Below the pieces are notes generated by a model, which saw nothing but the letters and a program-made list of their open reading frames with translations, had not been told where the DNA came from and did not search any database. From Petrolisthes cinctipes (Eukaryota > Arthropoda > Malacostraca > Decapoda > Porcellanidae), in assembly GCA_033782935.1 (NCBI GenBank), contig JAWQEG010000710.1:4092001-4156000 (forward strand): 64,000 nt of DNA, given 5' to 3'. Each line of letters starts with the position of its first letter. Positions within the stretch are counted from its first letter, which is position 1. This document shows positions 50,901 through 63,487 of this stretch, in pieces. Position numbers and translations under genes: made by a program.

Positions 50901-51422
50901 TGCATCTTCTGTACCCGTTTATATCTCAAATCCTGGCCCTAAACACCCGAAAATTCGATATTTTGGGGTCCCAGAAGCGATCTGTACATGCCTACTCCGT
51001 GTTAGAGTATTTTCAAAATTTAGGCCCAAAATATGCTGAAAATCGATAATTTAGATGCCCAAAGTCAATATGTGCATGTATCTTCTGTACCCGTTTATAT
51101 CTCAAATTCAGGCTCAAAACACCCGAAAATTCAATATTTTGGGGTCCCAGAAGCAATCTGTACATGCCTACTCAGTGTTAGAGTATTTTCAAAATACAGG
51201 CCCAAAACATGCTGAAAATCGATATTTTAGATGCCCAAAGTCAATATGTGAATGTATCTTCTGTACCCGTTTATATCTCAAATTCAGGCTCAAAACACCC
51301 GAAAATTCAATATTTTGGGGTCCCAGAAGCAATCTGTACATGCCTACACAGTGCTAGAATATTTTCAAAATATAGGCTAAAAACATGCTAAAAATCGACA
51401 TTATAGGTGCCAAAAAATCGAT
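44941..51422 (+). repeat. 6,482-bp super-block, copy 1 (offset 12,065)
   Basis: Every landmark in this stretch recurs 12,065 bp downstream. Order of sub-blocks: GCTTATTCAG and CTCTTAGG trimers (45,000-46,230), 1,003-bp hexamers (46,525-48,540), the GTTAAATTATT block (48,663-50,300), and trimers marked by TTTTGGGTCCC, ATCTTAAATTC and CCCATAACACCC (50,640-50,770). I counted about eight single-base differences from copy 2, for example GAATGTATC near 51,250 and AATGTTTTGGGG near 49,476. It ends at CCAAAAAATCGAT, the left breakpoint of the inversion. Confidence 0.88.
46525..48540 (+). repeat. 1,003-bp hexamer HOR, about 2 copies
   Basis: GTGCATTCATC occurs near 46,731 and 47,734. The first period has TTTTGTTGTCCCAG near 46,797 and TTCAGTATTTTGGGG near 47,291. 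The second has TTTTGGTGTCCCAG and GTGCCTAAAAGTCG near 48,069. The same four differences recur in the copy at 58,590-60,605. Confidence 0.83.
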
Positions 51423-51426
51423 GTTT
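51420..51426. other. Left inversion breakpoint
   Basis: 51,422 corresponds to 63,487 in the uninverted copy; from the next base the two diverge (GTTTTGAG here, ATCTCAAA there). At most 1 bp of microhomology (T) is possible at the join. The break lies just before the H2 to H1 transition of a B monomer. Confidence 0.85.
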
Positions 51427-53118
51427 TGAGCCTGAATTTGAGATATAAACGGGTACAGAAGATACATGCACATATTGACTTTGGGCATCTAAAATATCGA
51501 TTTTCAGCATGTTTTGGGCCTGTATTTTGAAAATACTCTAACACTGAGTAGGCATGTACAGATTGCTTCTGGGACCCCAAAATATTGAATTTTCGGGTGT
51601 TTTGAGCCTGAATTTGAGATATAAACGGGTACTGAAGATGCATGCACATATCAACTTTTGTGCACCTAAAAGATCGATTTTCAGTATGTTTTGAGCATGT
51701 ATTTTGAAAATACTCTAACACGGAGTAGGCATGTACAGATCGCTTCTGGGACCCCTAAATATCGAATTTTCGGGTGTTTTGGGACTGAATTTGAGATATC
51801 GACTTTTTGGCACCTAAAAGATCGATTTTTAGCATGTTTTTAGCCTATATTTTGAAAATATTCTAGCACTGTACAGATTGCTTCTGGGACCCCAAAATAT
51901 TGAATTTTCGGGTGTTTTGAGCCTGAATTTGAGATATAAACGGGTACAGAAGATACATGCACATATTGACTTTGGGCATCTAAAATATCGATTTTCAGCA
52001 TGTTTTGGGCCCGTATTTTGAAAATACTCTAACACTGAGTAGGCATGTACAGATTGCTTCTGGGACCCCAAAATATTGAATTTTCGGGTGTTTTGAGCCT
52101 GAATTTGAGATATAAACGGGTACTGAAGATGCATGCACATATCGACTTTTGTGCACCTAAAAGATCGATTTTCAGTATGTTTTGAGCATGTATTTTGAAA
52201 ATACTCTAACACGGAGTAGGCATGCACAGATCGCTTCTGGGACCCCTAAATATCGAATTTTCGGGTGTTTTGGGACTGAATTTGAGATATCGAATTTTTG
52301 GCACCTAAAAGATCGATTTTTAGCATGTTTTTAGCCTATATTTTGAAAATATTCTAGCACTGAGTAGGCATGTACAGATTGCTTCTGGGACCCCAAAATA
52401 TTGAATTTTCGGGTGTTTTGAGCCTGAATTTGAGATATAAACGGGTACAGAAGATACATGCACATATTGACTTTGGGCACCCAAAATATCGATTTTCAGC
52501 ATGTTTTGGGCCTGAATTTTGAAAATACTCTAACACGGAGTAGGCATGTACAGATCGCTTCTGGGACCCCAAAATATTGATTTTTCGGGTGTTTAGAGCC
52601 AGAATTTGAGATATAAACGGGTACAGAAGATGCATGCACATATCGACTTTTGGGCACCTAAAAGATCGATTTTCAGTATGTTTTTGGCCTGTATTTTGAA
52701 AATACTCTAACACGGAGTAGGCATGTACAGATACCTTCTGGGACCTCTAAATATCGAATTTTCGGGTGTTTTGGGACTGAATTTGAGATATCGATTTTTT
52801 GGCACCTAAAATATCGATTTTCAGCATGTTTTTAGCCTATATTTTGAAAATATTCTAGCACTGTGTAGGCATGTACAGATTGCTTCTGGGACCCCAAAAT
52901 ATTGAATTTTCGGGTGTTTTGAGCCTGAATTTGAGATATAAACGGGTACAGAAGATGCATGCACATATCGACTTTTGGGCACCTAAAAGATCGATTTTCA
53001 GTATGTTTTTGGCCTGTATTTTGAAAATACTCTAACACGGAGTAGACATGTACAGAGATACCTTCTGGGACCTCTAAATATCGAATTTTCGGGTGTTTTG
53101 GGACTGAATTTGAGATAT
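51423..53118 (-). repeat. Inverted satellite segment, ten monomers (1,696 bp)
   Basis: Here the satellite landmarks appear only as reverse complements (GGTACAGAAGATACATGC, GCTTCTGGGACCCC, TATTTTGAAAATA). At the left junction CCAAAAAATCGAT is followed directly by GTTTTGAGCCTGAATTTGAG; at the right junction TTTGAGATAT is followed by TAAAATGCAGGCCC. Read on the minus strand, the segment holds the C, A, B and A' types in normal order. It starts with a C monomer bearing TATCTCTGTACATGTCTA and includes the CTCTAAACACCCGAAAAATC variant. The first 515 bp of that reading match 63,486-64,000 base for base in my comparison. One 10-bp-deleted B monomer lies near 51,870. Confidence 0.93.
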
Positions 53119-53121
53119 TAA
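53115..53121. other. Right inversion breakpoint
   Basis: The reversed sequence ends TGAGATAT and direct sequence resumes with TAAAATGCAGG, inside what is elsewhere GTATTTCTAAAATGCAGG. The terminal AT (53,117-53,118) is also present at the left break, so 2 bp may be filled-in or ambiguous. To restore a normal monomer, about 69 bp between GGCTCAAAAC and TAAAATGCAGG would have to be missing, which suggests a small deletion with the inversion (inference). Confidence 0.8.
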
Positions 53122-56100
53122 AATGCAGGCCCAAAACATGCTGAAAATCGATATTTTAGATGCCCAAGAGTCGATATGTGCATGTATCTTCTTTTCCCGT
53201 TTATATCTCAAATTCAGGCTCAAAACACCCGAAAATTTAATATTTTGGGGTCCCAGAAGCAATCTGTACATGCCTACACAGTGCTAGAATATTTTCAAAA
53301 TATAGGCTAAAAACATGCAAAAAATCGATCTTTTAGGTGCCAAAAAGTCGATATCTCAAATTCAGTCCCAAAACACCCGAAAATTCGATATTTAGGGGAC
53401 CCAGAAGCGATCTGTACATGCCTACTCCGTGTTAGAGTATTTTCAAAATACAGGCCAAAAACATACTGAAAATCGATCTTTTAGGTGCCCAAAAGTCGAT
53501 ATGTGCATTCATCTTCTGTACCCGTTTATATCTCAAATTCTGGCCCTAAACTCCCGAAAATTAGATATTTTGGTGTCCCAGAAGCGATCTGTACATGCCT
53601 ACTCCGTGTTAGAGTATTTTCAAAATTCAGGCCCAAAACATGCTGAAAATCGATATTTTTGGTGCCCAAAGTCAATATGTGCATGTATCTTCTTTACCCG
53701 TTTATATCTCAAATTCAGGCTCAAAACACCCGGAAATTCAATATTTTGGGGTTTCAGAAGCAATCTGTACATGCCTACACAGTGCTAGAATATTTTCAAA
53801 ATATAGGCTAAAAACATGCTAAAAATCGATCTTTTAGGTGCCAAAAAGTCGATATCTCAAATTCAGTCCCAAAACACCCGAAAATTCGATATTTAGGGGT
53901 CCCAGAAGCGATCTGTACATGGATACTCCGTGTTAGAGTATTTTCAAAATACATGCTCAAAACATACTAAAAATCGATCTTTTAGGTGCACAAAAGTCGA
54001 TATGTGCATGCATCTTCAGTACCCGTTTATATCTCAAATTCAGGCTCAAAACACCCGAAAATTCAATATTTTGGGGTCCCAGAAGCAATCTGTACATGCC
54101 TACTCAGTGTTAGAGTATTTCTAAAATGCAGGCCCAAAACATGCTGAAAATCGATATTTTAGATGCCCAAGAGTCGATATGTGCATGTATCTTCTGTACC
54201 CGTTTATATCTCAAATTCAGGCTCAAAACACCCGAAAATTCAATATTTTGGGGTCCCAGAAGCAATCTGTACATGCCTACACAGTGCTAGAATATTTTCA
54301 AAATATAGGCTAAAAACATGCTGAAAATCGATATTTTAGGTGCCAAAAAATCGATATCTCAAATTCAGTCCCAAAACACCCGAAAATTCGATATTTAGAG
54401 CTCCCAGAAGGTATCTGTACATGCCTACTCCGTGTTAAATTATTTTCAAAATACAGGCCAAAAACATACTGAAAATCGATCTTTTAGGTGCCCAAAAGTC
54501 GATATGTGCATGCATCTTCTGTACCCGTTTATATCTCAAATTCTGGCTCTAAACACCCGAAAAATCAATATTTTGGGGTCCCAGAAGCGATCTGTACATG
54601 CCTACTCCGTGTTAGAGTATTTTCAAAATTCAGGCCCAAAACATGCTGAAAATCGATATTTTTGGTGCCCAAAGTCAATATGTGCATGTATCTTCTGTAC
54701 CCGTTTATATCTCAAATTCAGGCTCAAAACACCCGAAAATTCAATATTTTGGGGTCCCAGAAGCAATCTGTACATGCCTACTCAGCGCTAGAATATTTTC
54801 AAAATATAGGCTAAAAACATGCTAAAAATCGATCTTTTAGGTGCCAAAAAGTCGATATCTCAAATTCAGTCCCAAAACACCCGAAAATTCGATATTTAGG
54901 GGTCCCAGAAGCGATCTGTACATGCCTACTCCGTGTTAGAGTATTTTCAAAATACATGCTCAAAACATACTGAAAATCGATCTTTTAGGTGCACAAAAGT
55001 CGATATGTGCATGCATCTTCAGTACCCGTTTATATCTCAAATTCAGGCTCAAAACACCCGAAAATTCAATATTTTGGGGTCCCAGAAGCAATCTGTACAT
55101 GCCTACTCAGTGTTACAGTATTTTCAAAATGCAGGCCCAAAACATGCTGAAAATCGATATTTTAGATGCCCAAAGTCAATATGTGCATGAATCTTCTGTA
55201 CCCGTTTATATCTCAAATTCAGTCTCAAAACACCCGAAAATTCAATATTTTGGGGTCCCAGAAGCAATCTGTACAGTGCTATAATATTTTCAAAATATAG
55301 GCTAAAAACATGCTAAAAATCGACATTTTAGGTGCCAAAAAATCGATATCTCAAATTCAGTCCCAAAACACCCGAAAATTCGATATTTAGAGGTCCCAGA
55401 AGGTATCTGTACATGCCTACTCCGTGTTAGAGTATTTTCAAAATACAGGCCAAAAACATACTAAAAATCGATCTTTTAGGTGCCCAAAAGTCGATACGTG
55501 CATGCATCTTCTGTACCCGTTTATATCTCAAATTCTGGCCCTAAACACCCGAAAATTCGATATTTTGGGGTCCCAGAAGCGATCTGTACATCCCTACTCC
55601 GTATTAGAGTATTTTCAAAATTCAGGTCCAAAACATGCTGAAAATCGATATTTTTGGTGCCCAAAGTCAATATGTGCATGTATCTTCTGTACCCGTTTAT
55701 ATCTCAAATTCAGGCTCAAAACAACCGAAAATTCAATATTTTGGGGTCCCAGAAGCAATCTGTACATGCCTACTCAGTGCTAGAATATTTTCAAAATATA
55801 GGCTAAAAACATGCTAAAAATCGATCTTTTAGGTGCCAAAAAGTCGATATCTCAAATTCAGTCCCAAAACACCCGAAAATTCGATATGTAGGGGTCCCAG
55901 AAGCGATGTGTACATGCCTACTCCGTGTTAGAGTATTTTCAAAATACATGCTCAAAACATACTGAAAATCGATCTTTTAGGTGCACAAAAGTCGATATGT
56001 GCATGCATCTTCAGTACCCGTTTATATCTCAAATTCAACCTCAAAACACCTGAAAATTCAATATTTTGGGGTCCCAGAAGCAATCTGTACAGTGTTAGAG

Positions 56101-56140
56101 TATTTTCAAAATACTGGCCCAAAACATACTGAAAATCGAT
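53119..56140 (+). repeat. Hexamer and GTTAAATTATT blocks following the inversion
   Basis: Collinear with 47,350-50,371 at an offset of 5,769 and, from about 53,732, with 42,493-44,9xx at 11,239. The AGAGCTCCCAG, AATGCAGGCCC and GTCGATACGTGC variants (54,397, 55,130, 55,491) show that the closer relative is the 42.5-45 kb block. A private change is CTTCTTTTCCCG near 53,188. About one 1,003-bp hexamer period is present at the left. Confidence 0.8.
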
Positions 56141-57005
56141 ATTTTAGATGCCCAAAGTCAATATGTGCATGTATCTTCTGTACCCGTTTATATCTCAAAT
56201 TCAGGCTCAAAACACCCGAAAATTCAATATTTTGGGGTCCCAGAAGCAATCTGTACATGCCTACACAGTGCTAGAATATTTTCAAAATATAGGCTAAAAA
56301 CATGCTAAAAATCGACATTTTAGGTGCCAAAAAAATCGATATCTCAAATTCAGTCCCAAAACACCCGAAAATTCGATATTTAGAGGTCCCAGAAGGTATC
56401 TGTACATGCCTACTCCGTGTTAGAGTATTTTCAAAATACAGGCCAAAAACATACTGAAAATCGATCTTTTAGGTGCCCAAAAGTCGATATGTGCATGCAT
56501 CTTCTGTACCCGTTTATACCTCAAATTCTGGCCCTAAACAACCGAAAATTCGATATTTTGGGGTCCCAGAACGATCTGTACATGCCTACTCCGTGTTAGA
56601 GTATTTTCAAAATTCAGGACCAAAACATGTTATAAATCGATATTTTTGGTGCCCAAAGTCAATATGTGCATGTATCTTCTGTACCCGTTTATATCTCAAA
56701 TTCAGGCTCAAAACACCCGAAAATTAAATATTTTGGGGTCCCAGAAGCAATCTGTACATGCCTACTCAGTGCTAGAATATTTTCAAAATATAGGTTAAAA
56801 ACATGCTAAAAATCGATCATTTAGGTGCCAAAAAGTCGATATCTCAAATTCAGTCCCAAAACACCCGAAAATTCGATATTTAGGGGTCCCAGAAGCCATC
56901 TGCACATGCCTACTCCGTGTTAGAGTATTTTCAAAATACATGCTCAAAACATACTGAAAATCGATCTTTTAGGTGCACAAAAGTCGATATGTGCATGCAT
57001 CTTCA
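56141..57005 (+). repeat. Block related to 23.7-24.6 kb
   Basis: The markers TTTATACCTCAAATT (near 56,514), CTAAACAACCG, CAGAACGATC (near 56,567), TAGGTTAAAAACATGC (near 56,790), ATCGATCATTTAGG and GAAGCCATCTG (near 56,891) all recur 32,450 bp upstream and not in the intervening blocks that I could see. Private changes are AGGACCAAAACATG and TTATAAATCG near 56,620 and an extra A in CCAAAAAAATCG near 56,328. Confidence 0.78.
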
Positions 57006-60000
57006 GTACCCGTTTATATCTCAAATTCAGGCTCAAAACACCCGAAAATTCAATATTTTGGGGTCCCAGAAGCAATCTGTACATGCTTATTCAGTGTTAG
57101 AGTATTTTCAAAATACAGGCCCAAAACATGCTGAAAATCGATATTTTAGATGCCCAAAGTCAATATGTGCATGTATCTTCTGTACCCGTTTATATTTCAA
57201 ATTCAGGCTCAAAACACCCGAAAATTCAATATTTTGGGGTCCCAGAAGCAATCTGTACATGCCTACACAGTGCTAGAATATTTTCAAAATATAGGCTATA
57301 AACATGCTAAAAATCGACATTTTAGGTGCCAAAAAATCGATATCTCAAATTCAGTCCCAAAACACCCGAAAATTCGGTATTTAGAGGTCCCAGAAGGTAT
57401 CTGTACATGCCTACTCCGTGTTAGAGTATTTTCAAAATACAGGCCAAAAACATACTGAAAATCGATCTCTTAGGTGCCCAAAAGTCGATATGTGCATGCA
57501 TCTTCTGTACCCGTTTATATCTCAAATACTGGCCCTAAACACCCGAAAATTCGATATTTTGGGGTCCCAGAAGCGATCTGTACATGCCTACTCCGTGTTA
57601 GAGTATTTTCAAAATTCAGGCCCAAAACATGCTGAAAATCGATATTTTTGGTGCCCAAAGTCAATATGTGCATGTATCTTCTGTACCCGTTTATATCTCA
57701 AATTCACGCTCAAAACACCCGAAAATTAAATATTTTGGGGTCCCAGAAGCAATCTGTACAGTGCTAGAATATTTTCAAAATATAGGCTAAAAACATGCTA
57801 AAAATCGATCTTTTAGGTGCCAAAAAGTCGATATCTCAAATTCAGTCCCAAAACACCCGAAAATTCGATATTTAGGGGTCCCAGAAGCGATCTGTACATG
57901 TATACTCCGTGTTAGAGTATTTTCAAAATATATGCTCAAAACATACTGAAAATCGATCTTTTAGGTGCACAAAAGTCGATATGTGCATGCATCTTCAGTA
58001 CCCGTTTATATCTCAAATTCTGGCCCTAAACACCCGAAAATTCGATATTATGGGGTCCCAGAAGCGATCTGTACATGCCTACTCCGTGTTAGAGTATTTT
58101 CAAAATTCAGGCCCAAAACATGCTAAAATCGATATTTTTGGTGCCCAAAGTCAATATGTGCATGTATCTTCTGTACCCATTTATATCTCAAATTCAGGCT
58201 CAAAACACCCGAAAATTCAATATTTTGGTCCCAGAAGCAATCTGTACAGTGCTAGAATATTTTCAAAATATAGGCTAAAAACATGCTAAAAATCGATCTT
58301 TTAGGTGCCAAAAAATCGATATCTCAAATTCAGTCCCAAAACACCCGAAAATTCGATATTTAGGGGTCCCAGAAGCGATCTGTACATGCCTACTCCGTGT
58401 TAGAGTATTTTCAAAATACATGCTCAAAACATACTAAAAATCGATCTTTTAGGTGCACAAAAGTCGATATGTGCATGCATCTTCAGTACCCGTTTATATC
58501 TCAAATTCAGGCTCAAAACACCCGAAAATTCAATATTTTGGGGTCCCAGAAGCAATCTGTACATTTCTACTCAGTGCTAGAATATTTTCAAAATATAGGC
58601 TAAAAACATGCAAAAAATCGATCTTTTAGGTGCCAAAAAGTCGATATCTCAAATTCAGTCCCAAAACACCCGAAAATTCGATATTTAGGGGACCCAGAAG
58701 CGATCTGTACATGCCTACTCCGGGTTAGAGTATTTTCAAAATACAGGCCAAAAACATACTGAAAATCGATCTTTTAGGTGCACAAAAGTCGATATGTGCA
58801 TTCATCTTCTGTACCCGTTTATATCTCAAATTCTGGCCCTAAACTCCCGAAAATTAGATATTTTGTTGTCCCAGAAGCGATCTGTACATGCCTACTCCGT
58901 GTTAGAGTATTTTCAAAATTCAGGCCCAAAACATGCTGAAAATCGATATTTTTGGTGCCCAAAGTCAATATGTGCATGTATCTTCTTTACCCGTTTATAT
59001 CTCAAATTCAGGCTCAAAACACCCGGAAATTCAATATTTTGGGGTTTCAGAAGCAATCTGTACATGCCTACACAGTGCTAGAATATTTTCAAAATATAGG
59101 CTAAAAACATGCTAAAAATCGATCTTTTAGGTGCCAAAAAGTCGATATCTCAAATTCAGTCCCAAAACACCCGAAAATTCGATATTTAGGGGTCCCAGAA
59201 GCGATCTGTACATGGATACTCCGTGTTAGAGTATTTTCAAAATACATGCTCAAAACATACTAAAAATCGATCTTTTAGGTGCACAAAAGTCGATATGTGC
59301 ATGCATCTTCAGTACCCGTTTATATCTCAAATTCAGGCTCAAAACACCCGAAAATTCAGTATTTTGGGGTCCCAGAAGCAATCTGTACATGCCTACTCAG
59401 TGTTAGAGTATTTCTAAAATGCAGGCCCAAAACATGCTGAAAATCGATATTTTAGATGCCCAAGAGTCGATATGTGCATGTATCTTCTGTACCCGTTTAT
59501 ATCTCAAATTCAGGCTCAAAACACCCGAAAATTTAATATTTTGGGGTCCCAGAAGCAATCTGTACATGCCTACACAGTGCTAGAATATTTTCAAAATATA
59601 GGCTAAAAACATGCAAAAAATCGATCTTTTAGGTGCCAAAAAGTCGATATCTCAAATTCAGTCCCAAAACACCCGAAAATTCGATATTTAGGGGACCCAG
59701 AAGCGATCTGTACATGCCTACTCCGGGTTAGAGTATTTTCAAAATACAGGCCAAAAACATACTGAAAATCGATCTTTTAGGTGCCCAAAAGTCGATATGT
59801 GCATTCATCTTCTGTACCCGTTTATATCTCAAATTCTGGCCCTAAACTCCCGAAAATTCGATATTTTGGTGTCCCAGAAGCGATCTGTACATGCCTACTC
59901 CGTGTTAGAGTATTTTCAAAATTCAGGCCCAAAACATGCTGAAAATCGATATTTTTGGTGCCCAAAGTCAATATGTGCATGTATCTTCTTTACCCGTTTA

Positions 60001-63000
60001 TATCTCAAATTCAGGCTCAAAACACCCGGAAATTCAATATTTTGGGGTTTCAGAAGCAATCTGTACATGCCTACACAGTGCTAGAATATTTTCAAAATAT
60101 AGGCTAAAAACATGCTAAAAATCGATCTTTTAGGTGCCTAAAAGTCGATATCTCAAATTCAGTCCCAAAACACCCGAAAATTCGATATTTAGGGGTCCCA
60201 GAAGCGATCTGTACATGGATACTCCGTGTTAGAGTATTTTCAAAATACATGCTCAAAACATACTAAAAATCGATCTTTTAGGTGCACAAAAGTCGATATG
60301 TGCATGCATCTTCAGTACCCGTTTATATCTCAAATTCAGGCTCAAAACACCCGAAAATTCAATATTTTGGGGTCCCAGAAGCAATCTGTACATGCCTACT
60401 CAGTGTTAGAGTATTTCTAAAATGCAGGCCCAAAACATGCTGAAAATCGATATTTTAGATGCCCAAGAGTCGATATGTGCATGTATCTTCTGTACCCGTT
60501 TATATCTCAAATTCAGGCTCAAAACACCCGAAAATTCAATATTTTGGGGTCCCAGAAGCAATCTGTACATGCCTACACAGTGCTAGAATATTTTCAAAAT
60601 ATAGGCTAAAAACATGCTGAAAATCGATATTTTAGGTGCCAAAAAATCGATATCTCAAATTCAGTCCCAAAACACCCGAAAATTCGATATTTAGAGGTCC
60701 CAGAAGGTATCTGTACATGCCTACTCCGTGTTAAATTATTTTCAAAATACAGGCCAAAAACATACTGAAAATCGATCTTTTAGGTGCCCAAAAGTCGATA
60801 TGTGCATGCATCTTCTGTACCCGTTTATATCTCAAATTCTGGCTCTAAACACCCGAAAAATCAATATTTTGGGGTCCCAGAAGCGATCTGTACATGCCTA
60901 CTCCGTGTTAGAGTATTTTCAAAATTCAGGCCCAAAACATGCTGAAAATCGATATTTTTGGTGCCCAAAGTCAATATGTGCATGTATCTTCTGTACCCGT
61001 TTATATCTCAAATTCAGGCTCAAAACACCCGAAAATTAAATATTTTGGGGTCCCAGAAGCAATCTGTACATGCCTACTCAGCGCTAGAATATTTTCAAAA
61101 TATAGGCTAAAAACATGCTAAAAATCGATCTTTTAGGTGCCAAAAAGTCGATATCTCAAATTCAGTCCCAAAACACCCGAAAATTCGATATTTAGGGGTC
61201 CCAGAAGCGATCTGTACATGCCTACTCCGTGTTAGAGTATTTTCAAAATACATGCTCAAAACATACTGAAAATCGATCTTTTAGGTGCACAAAAGTCGAT
61301 ATGTGCATGCATCTTCAGTACCCGTTTATATCTCAAATTCAGGCTCAAAACACCCGAAAATTCAATATTTTGGGGTCCCAGAAGCAATCTGTACATGCCT
61401 ACTCAGTGTTACAGTATTTTCAAAATACAGGCCCAAAACATGCTGAAAATCGATATTTTAGATGCCCAAAGTCAATATGTGCATGAATCTTCTGTACCCG
61501 TTTATATCTCAAATTCAGTCTCAAAACACCCGAAAATTCAATATTTTGGGGTCCCAGAAGCAATCTGTACAGTGCTAGAATATTTTCAAAATATAGGCTA
61601 AAAACATGCTAAAAATCGACATTTTAGGTGCCAAAAAATCGATATCTCAAATTCAGTCCCAAAACACCCGAAAATTCGATATTTAGAGGTCCCAGAAGGT
61701 ATCTGTACATGCCTACTCCGTGTTAGAGTATTTTCAAAATACAGGCCAAAAACATACTAAAAATCGATCTTTTAGGTGCCCAAAAGTCGATATGTGCATG
61801 CATCTTCTGTACCCGTTTATATCTCAAATTCTGGCCCTAAACACCCGAAAATTCGATATTTTGGGGTCCCAGAAGCGATCTGTACATCCCTACTCCGTAT
61901 TAGAGTATTTTCAAAATTCAGGTCCAAAACATGCTGAAAATCGATATTTTTGGTGCCCAAAGTCAATATGTGCATGTATCTTCTGTACCCGTTTATATCT
62001 CAAATTCAGGCTCAAAACAACCGAAAATTCAATATTTTGGGGTCCCAGAAGCAATCTGTACATGCCTACTCAGTGCTAGAATATTTTCAAAATATAGGCT
62101 AAAAACATGCTAAAAATCGATATTTTAGGTGCCAAAAAGTCGATATCTCAAATTCAGTCCCAAAACACCCGACAATTCGATATGTAGGGGTCCCAGAAGC
62201 GATCTGTACATGCCTACTCCGTGTTAGAGTATTTTCAAAATACATGCTCAAAACATACTGAAAATCGATCTTTTAGGTGCACAAAAGTCGATATGTGCAT
62301 GCATCTTCAGTACCCGTTTATATCTCAAATTCAGGCTCAAAACACCTGAAAATTCAATATTTTGGGGTCCCAGAAGCAATCTGTACAGTGTTAGAGTATT
62401 TTCAAAATACAGGCCCAAAACATGCTGAAAATCGATATTTTAGATGCCCAAAGTCAATATGTGCATGTATCTTCTGTACCCGTTTATATCTCAAATTCAG
62501 GCTCAAAACACCCGAAAATTCAATATTTTGGGGTTCCAGAAGCAATCTGTACATGCCTACACCGTGTTAGAGTATTTTCAAAATACAGGCCAAAAACATG
62601 CTGAAAATCGATATTTTAGATGCCTAAAGTCAATATGTGCATGTATCTTCTGTACCCGTTTATATCTCAAATTCAGGCTCAAAACACCCGAAAATTCAAT
62701 ATTTTGGGTCCCAGAAGCAATCTGTAAATGCCTACACAGTGCTAGAATATTTTCAAAATATAGGCTAAAAACATGCTAAAAATCGATATTATAGGTGCCA
62801 AAAAATCGATATCTTAAATTCAGTCCCATAACACCCGAAAATTCGATATTTAGAGGTCCCAGAAGCTATCTGTACATGCCTACTCCGTGTTAGAGTATTT
62901 TCAAAATACAGGCCAAAAACATACTGAAAATCGATCTTTTAGGTTCCCAAAAGTCGATATGTGCATGCATCTTCTGTACCCGTTTATATCTCAAATCCTG

Positions 63001-63487
63001 GCCCTAAACACCCGAAAATTCGATATTTTGGGGTCCCAGAAGCGATCTGTACATGCCTACTCCGTGTTAGAGTATTTTCAAAATTTAGGCCCAAAATATG
63101 CTGAAAATCGATAATTTAGATGCCCAAAGTCAATATGTGCATGTATCTTCTGTACCCGTTTATATCTCAAATTCAGGCTCAAAACACCCGAAAATTCAAT
63201 ATTTTGGGGTCCCAGAAGCAATCTGTACATGCCTACTCATTGTTAGAGTATTTTCAAAATACAGGCCCAAAACATGCTGAAAATCGATATTTTAGATGCC
63301 CAAAGTCAATATGTGCATGTATCTTCTGTACCCGTTTATATCTCAAATTCAGGCTCAAAACACCCGAAAATTCAATATTTTGGGGTCCCAGAAGCAATCT
63401 GTACATGCCTACACAGTGCTAGAATATTTTCAAAATATAGGCTAAAAACATGCTAAAAATCGACATTATAGGTGCCAAAAAATCGAT
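57006..63487 (+). repeat. 6,482-bp super-block, copy 2 (offset 12,065)
   Basis: Collinear with 44,941-51,422 throughout. Differences I noticed are AATTCAGG for AATACAGG near 57,616, TTCGATATTTTGGTG for TTAGATATTTTGGTG near 59,858, TTAAATATTTTGGGG near 61,037, GCCTACACCGTG near 62,558 and GCCTACTCATTG near 63,236. The left edge lies in the shared GTACCCGTTTATATCTC; upstream, the flanking second halves differ (CTTCA here, CTTCT in copy 1). Confidence 0.88.
58590..60605 (+). repeat. 1,003-bp hexamer HOR, about 2 copies
   Basis: Exact positional counterpart of 46,525-48,540. GTGCATTCATC occurs near 58,796 and 59,799, TTTTGTTGTCCCAG near 58,862 and GTGCCTAAAAGTCG near 60,134. Confidence 0.83.

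Noticed and set aside
51401..53134. Cluster of minus-strand reading frames as a divergent gene cluster
   Set aside because: Their translations are the usual repeat peptides; they appear on the minus strand only because this satellite segment is inverted.
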